Below are positions 15,970-24,962 of a stretch of DNA of 64,000 nucleotides, piece by piece. The number at the start of each line of letters is the position of its first letter. The first letter of the stretch is position 1. Position numbers and translations under genes: made by a program. The notes under the pieces were generated by a model. That model saw only the letters and a program-made list of their open reading frames with translations, did no database searches and had not been told where the DNA came from. Origin of the DNA: Mycolicibacterium peregrinum (GTDB lineage Bacteria > Actinomycetota > Actinomycetes > Mycobacteriales > Mycobacteriaceae); assembly GCF_002102345.1 (NCBI RefSeq), contig NZ_LQPP01000049.1, forward strand, positions 62,001 through 126,000. Direction: 5' to 3'.

Positions 15970-16971
15970 TCAGGCGAGTGCCACCCGCCTGATGTCCGCA
16001 CGATTCTGTCGGTACCACGCCAGGGTCTGCTCGATCCCGTCCTGCAGCGATATCGACGGTTGCCACCCGCTGTCCCGCAAGGTGCTGATGTCCAGCAGCT
16101 TGCGGGGGGTGCCGTCGGGCTTGCTGGTGTCCCAGTCCGTCTCGCCCTCGTATCCCACCGCAGAGGCGACAAGCTGCGCTGTCTCTCGAATCGAGTGGTC
16201 TGTCCCGGTGCCCACGTTGACCTGCTGTGGCCCGTCGAACTGCTGAAGCAGATGCAGACAGGCCGACGCCATGTCGTCGACGTGCATGAACTCACGGCGC
16301 ACGGTGCCGGTGCCCCAGTTCGTCACCGTGGACTTGCCCGACTCCTTCGCTTCTTCGTACCGGTGGATCAAGGCCGGTAGGACGTGCGAGGTCGTCGGGG
16401 AGAAATTGTCACCGGGCCCATACAGGTTCGTCGGCATCGCCGATATCCACGGCAAGCCGTACTGCCGCCGCACCGCCTGGACCGCCACGATTCCGGCGAT
16501 CTTCGCGATCGCGTAGGCATCGTTGGTCTCCTCGAGCGAACCGGTCAGCAGTGCATCCTCGGTGATCGGCTGTACTGCCATCTTCGGGTAGATGCATGAC
16601 GATCCGAGGAAGAGCAGACGCTGGGTGCCGTATTTGAGCGCCGCGTCCATCACGTTGGTCTGTATCCGCAGATTCTCGGAGATGAAGTCCACCGGGTAGG
16701 TCTTGTTCGCCAGGATTCCGCCGACCCGCGCTGCCGCCAAAATCACCACCGGCGGTTGAGTTTTCGCGAAGAACTCGAATGTCGCCGTCCGGTCGGTCAG
16801 ATCCAACTCGCGGTGCGACCGGCCGATGAGATCGGTGAACCCTTCCGATTGCAGCTTCCGGTGAATCGCGGACCCGACCATGCCCCGATGGCCGGCGATG
16901 TACGTCGGCGCCGCGGGGTCGAGCGGATGTGTCGTGTTGACGAGGTCACTGCGTAGCAACTTCAGCCCCAC
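15970..16971 (-). CDS. fcl: GDP-L-fucose synthase
   Basis: NADPH-dependent epimerase/reductase that turns GDP-4-keto-6-deoxy-mannose, the Gmd product, into GDP-L-fucose. The 333 residues show the Rossmann motif AGHRGMVGSAI (about 26), LAAARVGGI (about 75), and the catalytic SSCIYPK and NDAYAIAK segments (about 122 and 150; Y-x3-K). LVNTTHP precedes the fold. The start is uncertain: GTG 16971 overlaps the gmd stop by 10 bases and TTG 16959 is also possible. Directly downstream of gmd, it supplies the fucose donor for the glycan cluster. Confidence 0.92.
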   Translation of the reverse strand: MGLKLLRSDLVNTTHPLDPAAPTYIAGHRGMVGSAIHRKLQSEGFTDLIGRSHRELDLTDRTATFEFFAKTQPPVVILAAARVGGILANKTYPVDFISENLRIQTNVMDAALKYGTQRLLFLGSSCIYPKMAVQPITEDALLTGSLEETNDAYAIAKIAGIVAVQAVRRQYGLPWISAMPTNLYGPGDNFSPTTSHVLPALIHRYEEAKESGKSTVTNWGTGTVRREFMHVDDMASACLHLLQQFDGPQQVNVGTGTDHSIRETAQLVASAVGYEGETDWDTSKPDGTPRKLLDISTLRDSGWQPSISLQDGIEQTLAWYRQNRADIRRVALA

Positions 16972-17996
16972 CCCGCCAAGGCCGGCGTGTCGATCCATGG
17001 CTTGCCGAGGCATTCGAGCTGCGCGATGTCGGCCTCCACCATGATCTGTGCGAGTTGCGGCGTGCGGACCGTGGGACTCCAGTCGAGCAGCCGGTCGGCT
17101 CTGGAGGCGTCGCCGACGAGCGCATCGACCTCGGTGGGACGCAGGTAGCGCTCGTCGAACCTGACGTGCCGTTCCCAGTCCAGGCCCGCATGTTCGAAGG
17201 CGGCGACGAGAAAGTCGCGCACGGTGTACCGGTCGCCGGTGGCGAGCACGTAATCCTCGGGCTCATCGACCTGGAGCGTGCGCCACATGCCCTCGACGTA
17301 TTCCGGTGCGTAACCCCAGTCGCGGATCGCGTCCAGGTTGCCGAGATAGAGATGCTCGTCGATACCGGCTTTGATCCGCGCGGCGGCTCGGGTGATCTTC
17401 CTCGTCACGAAAGTCTCGCCGCGGCGCGGTGACTCGTGGTTGAACAGGATGCCGTTGACGGCGAACATCCCGTAGGCCTCGCGGTAGTTCCGCGTCATCC
17501 AGTACGAGTAGACCTTGGCTGCACCGTAGGGCGAGCGCGGATAGAAGCTTGTCTGCTCGTTCTGCGGAGGGGGTGAACCACCGAACATCTCCGAACTGGA
17601 GGCCTGGTAGAAGCGGCAGGGAACCTTCGAGATCCGCACGGCCTCCAGCAATCGCGCGGAACCGATCCCGGTCGTGTCACCGGTGTGTTCGGGTTCGTCG
17701 AAGCTGACCCGCACATGCGATTGCGCGGCCAGGTTGTACACCTCGTCCGGTTCGATGGTGCTCAGCAGGGTCACCAGACGCGCGCCGTCACTGAGATCAC
17801 CGTAGTGCAAGAACAGTTGCGCGTGTGGATCGTGTGGATCCACGTACAGATGATCGATCCGAGCGGTGTTGAAGGACGAAGACCGACGGATCAGTCCATG
17901 CACCTCGTAACCCTTGTTGAGCAGGAACTCGGTCAGGTAAGAACCGTCCTGACCGGTGATTCCGGTGATCAGGGCCTTCTTCTTCACCTGATTCAT
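16962..17996 (-). CDS. gmd: GDP-mannose 4,6-dehydratase
   Basis: Converts GDP-D-mannose to GDP-4-keto-6-deoxy-D-mannose. The 344-residue extended SDR has the NADP motif ITGITGQDGSYLTEFLL (about 10), LIRRSSSFNTARIDH (about 36), and catalytic residues in YQASSSEMFGG and the YGAAK motif (about 130 and 155). NHESPRRGETFVTRKITRA (about 185) is the nucleotide-sugar signature. ATG 17996 follows AAGGAGAAG. It lies 59 bases after the sugar transferase gene and is coupled to fcl, forming an initiating-transferase/GDP-fucose operon. Confidence 0.95.
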   Translation of the reverse strand: MNQVKKKALITGITGQDGSYLTEFLLNKGYEVHGLIRRSSSFNTARIDHLYVDPHDPHAQLFLHYGDLSDGARLVTLLSTIEPDEVYNLAAQSHVRVSFDEPEHTGDTTGIGSARLLEAVRISKVPCRFYQASSSEMFGGSPPPQNEQTSFYPRSPYGAAKVYSYWMTRNYREAYGMFAVNGILFNHESPRRGETFVTRKITRAAARIKAGIDEHLYLGNLDAIRDWGYAPEYVEGMWRTLQVDEPEDYVLATGDRYTVRDFLVAAFEHAGLDWERHVRFDERYLRPTEVDALVGDASRADRLLDWSPTVRTPQLAQIMVEADIAQLECLGKPWIDTPALAGWG

Positions 17997-18055
17997 TGCG
18001 TCTTCTCCTTAATCTCGTACACCCGTAAAGCATTGGGTGGATTTGCTTTTGGAGA

Positions 18056-19516
18056 TCAGTACGCTCCCTGGCTGAGCAGCACTGCCCGCACGGTCTTGGC
18101 GATGATGACCAGGTCGGCCACCATCGACCAGTTCTCGACGTAGGAGAGATCCAGCCGCACCGATTCCTGCCAAGACAGGTCCGCCCGTCCGCTGACCTGC
18201 CACAGGCCGGTGATACCCGGCTTGACCAGCAATCTGCGCTGGACGTCGCCATCGTAGGTTTCGACCTCTTGCCGCAACGGTGGGCGAGGGCCGACGACGC
18301 TCATTTCCTGCCTGAGCACGTTGACGAACTGCGGCAGCTCATCGATGCTGAGCCGGCGGAGGACCTTGCCCACCGATGTGACGCGCGGATCGTCCTTGAT
18401 CTTGAAGAGAACTCCGCCGGAGCTCTCGTTGAGGTTCTGCAGGCTCTCCAGTTGACGATCGGCATCCGAGACCATCGTACGGAACTTCAGCATTGCGAAC
18501 GGCCGGCCGTCGATGCCGATGCGTTCGGCCGTGTAGAACACCGGTCCCCGGCTGTCTAGCTTGATGGCGATCGCGGCGGCCAGCAGCACCGGGGAAGCGA
18601 CGACGAGCGCGACCACCGCGAAAACGAAGTCAAATGCCCGCTTCTCGAATCGTTTCGCGCCGTCGTACTGCGGCTTCTCGACATGTACCAGCGGGAATCC
18701 GGCGACCGGCCGCATCTCCAGACGTGCCCCGGAAACGTCCATCACACCCGGCGACACCACGAGGTCGACTCCCATCGCCTCCAGGTCCCACATGAGTTTC
18801 CGGATCCCCTCGTAGCCGAAGTGGTCGACGCCCGTTACGGCTACCGTGTCGGCGCCGCATTCTCGGATGGCGTCCAGGACGTACTCCTCGCCGCCCATGA
18901 TCGGAATTTCCTGGTCTCCCACGGTGAGACACTCGCCCGCGGGCGCTCCGTATCCTGGAATGCCCACTGCCACAACGGCGTATCCGGCGCGTGGATCGCG
19001 GGTCAACTCCTGCGCGAGATAGGAGACGGCGTCGGCGTCGCCGATCGCCATCACCGCCGTCTGATAACGGCCCTCCGCCCGTTGCTTGGCAAGGTACCGA
19101 CGCCACCCCCACCTGGTCAGGCACAACGCGACGGTGCCGGTGGGCAGCGCAACCGCGAGGTAGCCGCGCGCAATCTCAAGTTGAAGCAGGAACGCGATTA
19201 TCGCGATGCCCCCGAAGGTCCAGAAAGACGCAGACGCAACGCGTTTGTACTCCTCGGCACCGGCCCCGGTCACCCGCGGCGACCTGGTTCGACACAACGA
19301 GAGCGCACCCAGCCAGATGGCGCCGAACAGTATCGAAACGGACGTGATGTATCCGTCGGTGCTGGAAAGATCCGGCGCTTGCCCGAAACGGACGTACTGC
19401 GCCAGCACCACCGCCGCGCACACCACGAGAACGTCGGTGATCAGAATGTTGACCAGGTACTGCCGTTGCCATCGGGTGCGTTTGAACACTTCTCGCGGCA
19501 TCGTCACGACGGTCAT
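18056..19516 (-). CDS. Polyprenyl glycosylphosphotransferase (WbaP/WcaJ type)
   Basis: A 486-residue membrane enzyme that loads the first sugar-1-phosphate onto a polyprenyl phosphate carrier. Hydrophobic helices lie at about 25-45, 58-78, 95-115 and 120-140, then a Rossmann-like domain, then the C-terminal catalytic bacterial sugar transferase domain. The latter opens KRAFDFVFAVVALVVASPVLL (about 280), with AMLKFRTM, RVTSVGKVLRRLSIDELPQ, MSVVGPRPPL and KPGITGLWQVSGR. ATG 19516 follows GGGGAGGTG. It is first in an operon with gmd and fcl, indicating lipid-linked oligosaccharide or exopolysaccharide synthesis. Confidence 0.9.
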   Translation of the reverse strand: MTVVTMPREVFKRTRWQRQYLVNILITDVLVVCAAVVLAQYVRFGQAPDLSSTDGYITSVSILFGAIWLGALSLCRTRSPRVTGAGAEEYKRVASASFWTFGGIAIIAFLLQLEIARGYLAVALPTGTVALCLTRWGWRRYLAKQRAEGRYQTAVMAIGDADAVSYLAQELTRDPRAGYAVVAVGIPGYGAPAGECLTVGDQEIPIMGGEEYVLDAIRECGADTVAVTGVDHFGYEGIRKLMWDLEAMGVDLVVSPGVMDVSGARLEMRPVAGFPLVHVEKPQYDGAKRFEKRAFDFVFAVVALVVASPVLLAAAIAIKLDSRGPVFYTAERIGIDGRPFAMLKFRTMVSDADRQLESLQNLNESSGGVLFKIKDDPRVTSVGKVLRRLSIDELPQFVNVLRQEMSVVGPRPPLRQEVETYDGDVQRRLLVKPGITGLWQVSGRADLSWQESVRLDLSYVENWSMVADLVIIAKTVRAVLLSQGAY

Positions 19517-19823
19517 TTTTTGTCGTGCACCTCCCCGGCCCATGGCCGGCGGGAATGCCTCGCAATCAGCTCAAACGCGCAATTGCGAAATTCTTTACAA
19601 CAACAACCGCGCGACCCTGGGCGTCGTACATCGATTATGCGGTCCGTCTGCAATCTAACAGCTCCTCGTCGTTGTCGGCCGGGCAGGTTTGGGCCAGGCC
19701 GGCACGAAAGAACTCAATTCAGCTCGCTTTTCGATCACACGCTGCGAAAACGCATGCAGTGGCAACGGATGTTGTGACAACCCACACGACGACGCCGACC
19801 AGCAGCGGCTAACCTGGTCGGCG
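19517..19823. other. Divergent intergenic region of glycan cluster
   Basis: 307 bases without a convincing gene, more A+T rich than the surroundings. It holds the perfect palindrome CGCAATTGCG (19578-19587) and the word ACAACAACAAC (19597-19607), which recurs in the other divergent region of the cluster at 26823-26833. It must contain the promoter of the sugar transferase operon and probably that of the FluC-like pair. No obvious SigA boxes could be assigned with confidence. Confidence 0.6.
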
Positions 19824-20216
19824 ATGGTGACCTCGACTTCGGCCGGCAGTTGGCAGCTGCGGTGGATCATTGTGGGCGCCGTGGCCGGAGCTGTAGTGCG
19901 CCATCTTGCGATCCAGATATGGGATACGCCTGCCCATCTGCTTGTGATCACCCTGATCGTAATGACGATCTCCGGCTTCGCAATGGGCGCTGTCCTCACT
20001 TGGCCTGTGCGCCAATATTTTCGGTCCTTTACCTGGGGCGCGGCCGGGGCCGCGGCCAGCCTCAGCGGCTATAGCGCGCTCGCCATCGACCAGCCCGCGC
20101 TGAGCGCACTCTCGCTGCTGCTGTCGGCACCCGTGTGTGCGTTGGCGGGTCTGTGCGGCGGCACGGTGGTGGGATTGCGAATGGCACCTGCGAGAAGCGA
20201 GGACACCCTGCCGTGA
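19824..20216 (+). CDS. Small membrane protein, FluC/CrcB-like, first of pair
   Basis: A 130-residue protein with four hydrophobic helices. The pattern GAVAGAVVRHLA near residue 16, LLVITLIVMTISGFAMGAVL near 33, and FTWGAAGAAASLSGYSALAID near 65 follows the spacing of fluoride-channel FluC (CrcB) helices. The conserved Asn of the second helix is replaced, and the Thr/Ser-Phe ion path is poorly kept. I infer a distant FluC relative rather than a proven fluoride channel. The next gene begins inside its stop codon (GTGA). It is divergent from the sugar transferase operon. Confidence 0.7.
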   Translation: MVTSTSAGSWQLRWIIVGAVAGAVVRHLAIQIWDTPAHLLVITLIVMTISGFAMGAVLTWPVRQYFRSFTWGAAGAAASLSGYSALAIDQPALSALSLLLSAPVCALAGLCGGTVVGLRMAPARSEDTLP

Positions 20217-20602
20217 TCACCGAACTGCTGCTGGTTGCGGCGGGGGCTGCGGTGGGCGCCCCAGCCGCGGTCTACCTGTATCGCAACGCCGACAGATGGC
20301 GCATCATCGCGATCAACTCGGTGGTGTGCGCCCTGCTGGGGTGTCTCACCGCTCTGCAGACGACGATGGATTCGCCGCCGCCGGTCCTGCTGATCGGTGA
20401 GGGACTGCTGGTGACGGCGGCACCGATCACCACCCTGTTGCTCCCACTGGCCGCGATCGACCCGCGCGGATACCCCTGGCAGACGATCCGGCGGACTGCG
20501 CGCACACTCGCGTTAACCGCCATGTACTGCAGCGCATTTGCCATGATCGGATATCTCAGTGTCTATGTATTCGCGGGCGTCCAGTACAAGCTGAAGTGGT
20601 GA
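20213..20602 (+). CDS. Small membrane protein, FluC/CrcB-like, second of pair
   Basis: A 129-residue membrane protein starting with GTG 20213, coupled to the preceding gene by a 4-base overlap. The arrangement VAAGAAVGAPAAVYLYR (about 8) then IIAINSVVCALLGCLTAL (about 34) and LLIGEGLLVTAAPITTLLLPL (about 60) again recalls FluC, with the Asn of helix 2 retained in AINS. Heterodimeric FluC pairs encoded by adjacent genes are common in Gram-positive bacteria. Similarity is weak, so function is open. It is convergent with the YdcF-like gene, nine bases away. Confidence 0.7.
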   Translation: MITELLLVAAGAAVGAPAAVYLYRNADRWRIIAINSVVCALLGCLTALQTTMDSPPPVLLIGEGLLVTAAPITTLLLPLAAIDPRGYPWQTIRRTARTLALTAMYCSAFAMIGYLSVYVFAGVQYKLKW

Positions 20603-20611
20603 CTCACCGGC

Positions 20612-21187
20612 TCAGTCACACTTCTTCGACTCCATCACCGCCTTTCCCAACGCGAAGAACTGGTACAGGTAGGTGTACTCCCACGAGCCCGCAGACAGGC
20701 GGTATTCACGCGGTACTGCGCGCATCACGGTGGAGTCTGCCGAGGACGAGAAGCAATGCTCGAAGATGAAACGGGCCCGGGGTAAGTGGTACTGCCAGGA
20801 GGCAATCACCACCGTGCTCCAGCCCCTGTCGCGGGCCAACTGCCGAATCAGCTTCGCCTCACCGAGGGTGGTGGAGGGCTTCGGCGGCAGGCACAGCACT
20901 TCGACACCTGGCGGATGCCGGTTGCACGCTTTTCTCATCACCGGATCTGAGGACCGATATGGGTTGGACAGCACCAACACTGGGGCGACGCCGTCGCGGA
21001 CGAGTTGAAAACCGTAGTCCTCGCGGCCATCGTGCTCACCACCGAGCACGAACACCGCGTCGGCCTTACGCAGGTCGTCTTGCGGTGCGTAGCGGAACAC
21101 GACCGTGCCGACGGCAGCCACGAGAAGCAGAAGCACCACCACGGCCGTGGCGACAACGGTCACCCCGATACGCACACGCCGAGTCAA
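20612..21187 (-). CDS. YdcF/SanA-like DUF218 membrane protein
   Basis: A 191-residue protein with one N-terminal membrane helix (about 8-31). This is followed by a DUF218 (YdcF/ElyC/SanA) domain: ADAVFVLGGEHDGREDYG (about 42), PSTTLGEAKLIRQLARDRGW (about 104) and IASWQYHLPRARFIFE (about 127). Family members affect envelope polysaccharide precursors or barrier function by an unclear mechanism. Its start overlaps the upstream glycosyltransferase stop by four bases, making it the last gene of a six-gene minus-strand operon from 26772. Its catalytic domain would lie outside the membrane. Confidence 0.85.
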   Translation of the reverse strand: MTRRVRIGVTVVATAVVVLLLLVAAVGTVVFRYAPQDDLRKADAVFVLGGEHDGREDYGFQLVRDGVAPVLVLSNPYRSSDPVMRKACNRHPPGVEVLCLPPKPSTTLGEAKLIRQLARDRGWSTVVIASWQYHLPRARFIFEHCFSSSADSTVMRAVPREYRLSAGSWEYTYLYQFFALGKAVMESKKCD

Positions 21188-22350
21188 ATGTCCTCCCCCA
21201 CGTAGACGGCGGCCAGGTCGCGAGCGATGGCGTCCATGCTGAAGACCGCGGCTGCCGTCTGGCGCGCAGCCGCGCTCATCTTCTCCCGCAGCCGTTGGTC
21301 GATGATCAACGTGCGCATCGCCTCGAACAGTGCAGCCTCCGATTCGTCCACCACGATTCCGCTACCGGAAGCACGCACCGTTTCCGCGAGTCCGCAGCTC
21401 TCGGTGATCACCACAGGCAGTCCGACCGACATCGCCTCAAGCACCGACATCGGAAAGGGCTCGTCGACCGAGGGCAATACGTAGATGGACGCGGCAGCCA
21501 TCCGCACCACCGTGCGGTCCGGCGGCAACGCTCCCTCCCAACGGATCTCGTCGGGCCGGGCATCGGATCGCATGATCGTATCGAGAACCTCGGCCCCCTC
21601 GCCTTCGTCGGGACCGACCAGGGTGAACCGCGCATCACACCCGGCCGCCAGCAGGCGGGTGGCGGCTTTCGCGAAGAGCACGGGACGTTTCCGTGCCTGC
21701 AGCCGCGCCAGGTACAGCACCTCGACGCACCCGGCCGTCCGGCCGTCGGCGGCGGCCGCCGCGCGCACCCCTTCATAACCGGGAACGCCGTTGCGAAGGT
21801 GCCGCACCGCAGCCTCGGGTTGCACCCGGAGCAGCGCGGCACGCTCATCTTCGGTCAAATACAGAACGGCGGCTGCTCGACGCAGAATCGGCCGGGTCAG
21901 AATGCGATCGAGAATCGGCGCAATCGGATGGCTGCTGTCGGTGATCATTCCGTGGGTCTGCACGATCAGGCGCTTCCGCAGTATCAGCGCGATCGCCGCC
22001 GCCGGCAGCGTGATCAGATCGCGCGCCAGGTGCACGTGGATCACGTCGAAAGACTTGCGGTTCCGCACCATCCAGCCGAGCAGTGCGGGAGCGAGCAATC
22101 CGGAGAATCCCAACTTGGGAATGATGCTGCGCGCCTTCGCGAGCCGAACCGGAACCCCGTCGAGCGCGGTGGGAATCTGCGGATAGCCGCGTACCGCACC
22201 CGCGACGAGGGTTCGATGACCGGCCGCGCGCAGTTGTCGGGATAGGTTGAACGCCACCCTGACCGGCCCGCCGTAGGCACCGTCCGGCGTGATCAGCGTG
22301 ACGACATGAAGCACGGCCGGCCGAACCGCACCGGTGAACTCCTCACTCAT
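21184..22350 (-). CDS. Family 4 glycosyltransferase
   Basis: A 388-residue GT-B fold retaining glycosyltransferase. The N-terminal glycine-rich acceptor loop is TLITPDGAYGGPVRVAFNLS (about 16-35). The C-terminal donor domain has VLYLARLQARKRPVLFAKA (about 212) and the nucleotide-sugar signature PSVDEPFPMSVLEAMSVGLPVV (about 292), an E-x7-E motif. It is cytoplasmic or peripheral. Neighbours are a Wzx-like flippase upstream and the YdcF-like gene downstream, both overlapping. It likely extends the polyprenyl-linked oligosaccharide of this cluster; donor and linkage are unknown. Confidence 0.88.
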   Translation of the reverse strand: MSEEFTGAVRPAVLHVVTLITPDGAYGGPVRVAFNLSRQLRAAGHRTLVAGAVRGYPQIPTALDGVPVRLAKARSIIPKLGFSGLLAPALLGWMVRNRKSFDVIHVHLARDLITLPAAAIALILRKRLIVQTHGMITDSSHPIAPILDRILTRPILRRAAAVLYLTEDERAALLRVQPEAAVRHLRNGVPGYEGVRAAAAADGRTAGCVEVLYLARLQARKRPVLFAKAATRLLAAGCDARFTLVGPDEGEGAEVLDTIMRSDARPDEIRWEGALPPDRTVVRMAAASIYVLPSVDEPFPMSVLEAMSVGLPVVITESCGLAETVRASGSGIVVDESEAALFEAMRTLIIDQRLREKMSAAARQTAAAVFSMDAIARDLAAVYVGEDI

Positions 22351-23713
22351 CGGACCTACGGCCTCTCATCTCCGCTTCGAGGACATCGACCGTCGGCCAG
22401 GCAATCCCATTCTTTTCCAACGGCTTTTGCAGCTGGGTCGCAGCGTCCTGGTCGGCAGGCGGCGCCTCAGTCGCGCCGTGCCGCACAACGCGCCGGACGA
22501 GCCCCACACCGACCAAAGCGGCGAGGACACCCGCCACGGCCAGCGAGATGGCGATGGCGACCGCTGTGCCCACTGCCAGTCCGGCGCACAGGCACAGGCC
22601 GAGCTGCAGACCGATCTGGAACAGCTTGACCCGCAACACCGTCCTGCTCATGCCGCGCGCCTGGAAGAAGCTGTACACACTGACCATCCAGCACATTGCC
22701 GCGCATTCGATCCCGAGATAGACGACGAGCGCCGAGGCATACGTCCAGGTGTCGCCCAGGATGGCGGACCCCAGTCGGCTGGGGGTGAGGGCCAGGCACA
22801 GGCCGGCCAGCACGGTCAAACCCGACGTCGCGATGGATGTCTTGACGAGTACCTGCCACTGCTCACCGATCGATGATGCGGCACGGCGGACATGCGGAAC
22901 GAACACCAGCGGCAGTGCCGACACCAGCATTGCAATCGGCCCGAACAGTGTCGCCGCGCCGCGCAGCCCGGCGGCCGCGGTGCCGCTCACCACTATCGTC
23001 ACGGTCAGTGTCACGAGGGTGGCACCAACCTGGTTGAGCGCATAGACAATTCCGAATCTCAGCCGGGCACGGTCATAGGTGCGCCACCACCCGACGAGGC
23101 GGTGACCCCGCGGCCTGGTCTGCAGGACCCGCATCAGCACCACCGCCGAAATGAGTCCGCCCACGCCCCACAGGTACACCGTGACCACGGCCGACATCCC
23201 CGAAGTGATCAGGTTGATCAGGTAGACGGTCAGTATCCACACCACCCAGAACCCATCGCAGACGGCCGCGACCAGTGGTCTGCCTTGTGCGATCGCGACG
23301 AATCGCAGCACATCTTGGGCCAGAACGGCGACCATGCTCACGGCGAACGCCGCACCGATCCAGATCTGGCCGAAAACTCCTGACAGGACAAGCAATACCG
23401 CGCCGGCGACGACCGATGTCGCCATCGACCAGCTGGTCGCGTACCCACCTTCGGCCGATATCTCGCGCCGGTGCATGTTGCTGGTCAGCAGCAGCGCGGT
23501 ACCCAGCGCCCCCCTGTTGAAGCCGATCCAGGTGGTGGCGACCGTGACGAGCAGGGCGACGATGCCGAACTGCTCGGCCGGTGAAACTTGGGCCACCGCA
23601 AAGACCATCAAGGCATTGCTGGCACTCGACAACACCTGGTCGGCGGTGGTGATCATCCCTGTCGAGCGCGCTCGCGGGTCACTCTGAGTCGACGGCATCG
23701 CTGTCCGAACCAT
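22343..23713 (-). CDS. Wzx-like polysaccharide flippase
   Basis: A 456-residue polytopic membrane protein with about 12-14 hydrophobic segments, of the MOP/polysaccharide-transport kind. The N-terminal pattern SNALMVFAVAQVSPAEQFGIVALL is typical of O-antigen/exopolysaccharide flippases. It would move the finished lipid-linked unit across the cytoplasmic membrane. It begins one base after the acyltransferase stop and its end overlaps the glycosyltransferase start by eight bases. No Wzy-like polymerase or Wzz chain-length regulator is evident in the cluster, so the exported product may be a single unit or be polymerised by an enzyme encoded elsewhere. Confidence 0.82.
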   Translation of the reverse strand: MVRTAMPSTQSDPRARSTGMITTADQVLSSASNALMVFAVAQVSPAEQFGIVALLVTVATTWIGFNRGALGTALLLTSNMHRREISAEGGYATSWSMATSVVAGAVLLVLSGVFGQIWIGAAFAVSMVAVLAQDVLRFVAIAQGRPLVAAVCDGFWVVWILTVYLINLITSGMSAVVTVYLWGVGGLISAVVLMRVLQTRPRGHRLVGWWRTYDRARLRFGIVYALNQVGATLVTLTVTIVVSGTAAAGLRGAATLFGPIAMLVSALPLVFVPHVRRAASSIGEQWQVLVKTSIATSGLTVLAGLCLALTPSRLGSAILGDTWTYASALVVYLGIECAAMCWMVSVYSFFQARGMSRTVLRVKLFQIGLQLGLCLCAGLAVGTAVAIAISLAVAGVLAALVGVGLVRRVVRHGATEAPPADQDAATQLQKPLEKNGIAWPTVDVLEAEMRGRRSDE

Positions 23714-23714
23714 C

Positions 23715-24962
23715 TCACCGCCCCGTCCGGCTGCTCAGTGTCGCACTCTGGCCCATGCGCACCAGCGGCGAATCCGCTGCCACGATCCGGTCGAGGACCG
23801 CGTCAATCGCCTCGGGGTCGAAGGTGCTTGCGTAGTACGACGCGGTGAGATGCAGTTCCGAGGCGACGCGGTTGACGGCCAACGAGATCTGGTTCGAATA
23901 GCGCACCGGCGCCTTGCGGACGAAGTGGTGTCCGCCGGGCGTTGTCGCCCAGGAAATCTTGCTGCCCGCAGCCGAGTTGGCGTGGTCGGTCACGACGATC
24001 CGGGCACGTCGGCTGTTGGTCTGCCAACGCGGAAGGTCAGCTGGACGGGTACGGAGCCGAGCGGCATATGCCATGCCGTACCGGACCAGGGCTCGACACC
24101 CGTGCGTGTACTGGCTGATCGCACCGGCCACCAGGGCCGGGTCGTAAGGTGGCGCAATCTGTATGGGCGCGATGCCCACGAAATTCGCCAAGGTGCCCGC
24201 GTCGGGTGGAAGGTACCGACCCAGGTCGACCAGGAGGCCGACCTCGTCTTCCGGCGTTATTCCGTGGCTGCGCAGTCCGTCCAGAAAGGCCGAGAGAACG
24301 ATCGCCGCCAGCGGTGCGCGGGGCAGGCAGATGTCACGGTTCGCCCGCACCTCTTCCAGGAAGCCGGGTCGACTTCGGGCGTATGCCAACGATTCCGGTT
24401 CGTCGAATTGCCCGACGGGAATCACTGCGGCACTGCGGCGCAGCGGTTCGTCCAGTGCCCGCAGCAGGCGCATGGGTTCGTTGCGCACGGTGTGGGCGAA
24501 GGCACGCAGGCCAGGGTTACGGGTGGTCGCCACGGGTGCGGGTTCACTGAATCCGTGGCCTTCCGAGCCGGCCGCTGCGATCACCTCGCTGAACAGCCGT
24601 CCGCCACCGAGACCGTGGTCGAAATTCAGAAACAGCCACCGGTCCGCGATGTGGACGTGCACGGTGGCCGGCGGAACCGCCGGACCACCGGCCAGCAGGT
24701 CGAGCATCGCCCGGGCGGGGTTCGAAATATCCGGGGCCGGGCCGCTGGTCAGCATTATCCCGTCGCACGCCGGATCGAAATCCCAGTGCCGCGACCTGCG
24801 GCTCGGACGCAAGCCGAGGCGGTTCTGCGGTCCCGCCGCAGCGATGGTCTGCAGCCGCGCTTTGAGCAGGTCCGGCGGGAGCACCCGCTCCAGCGGACCC
24901 ACCAGATAGGTGGCCGGCTGTCCGGCGTAGAAGCAGTCGTTGCGACTTACCTGAACATTCAT
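23715..24962 (-). CDS. Condensation/PapA-like acyltransferase with altered active site
   Basis: A 415-residue protein with the two-lobed layout of condensation-domain-like acyltransferases (PapA, wax ester synthase, NRPS C domains). The active-site region is LFLNFDHGLGGGRLFSEVI (about 105-123). The usual HHxxxDG becomes DHxxxGG, keeping the catalytic His but losing the structural Asp. A later segment, VGLLVDLGRYLPPD then NFVGIAP (about 235-260), resembles the cross-over region. I infer O- or N-acylation of the cluster glycan, or a non-catalytic role. The start at 24962 overlaps the upstream gene stop (ATGA); a longer frame to 25004 is rejected. Confidence 0.72.
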   Translation of the reverse strand: MNVQVSRNDCFYAGQPATYLVGPLERVLPPDLLKARLQTIAAAGPQNRLGLRPSRRSRHWDFDPACDGIMLTSGPAPDISNPARAMLDLLAGGPAVPPATVHVHIADRWLFLNFDHGLGGGRLFSEVIAAAGSEGHGFSEPAPVATTRNPGLRAFAHTVRNEPMRLLRALDEPLRRSAAVIPVGQFDEPESLAYARSRPGFLEEVRANRDICLPRAPLAAIVLSAFLDGLRSHGITPEDEVGLLVDLGRYLPPDAGTLANFVGIAPIQIAPPYDPALVAGAISQYTHGCRALVRYGMAYAARLRTRPADLPRWQTNSRRARIVVTDHANSAAGSKISWATTPGGHHFVRKAPVRYSNQISLAVNRVASELHLTASYYASTFDPEAIDAVLDRIVAADSPLVRMGQSATLSSRTGR

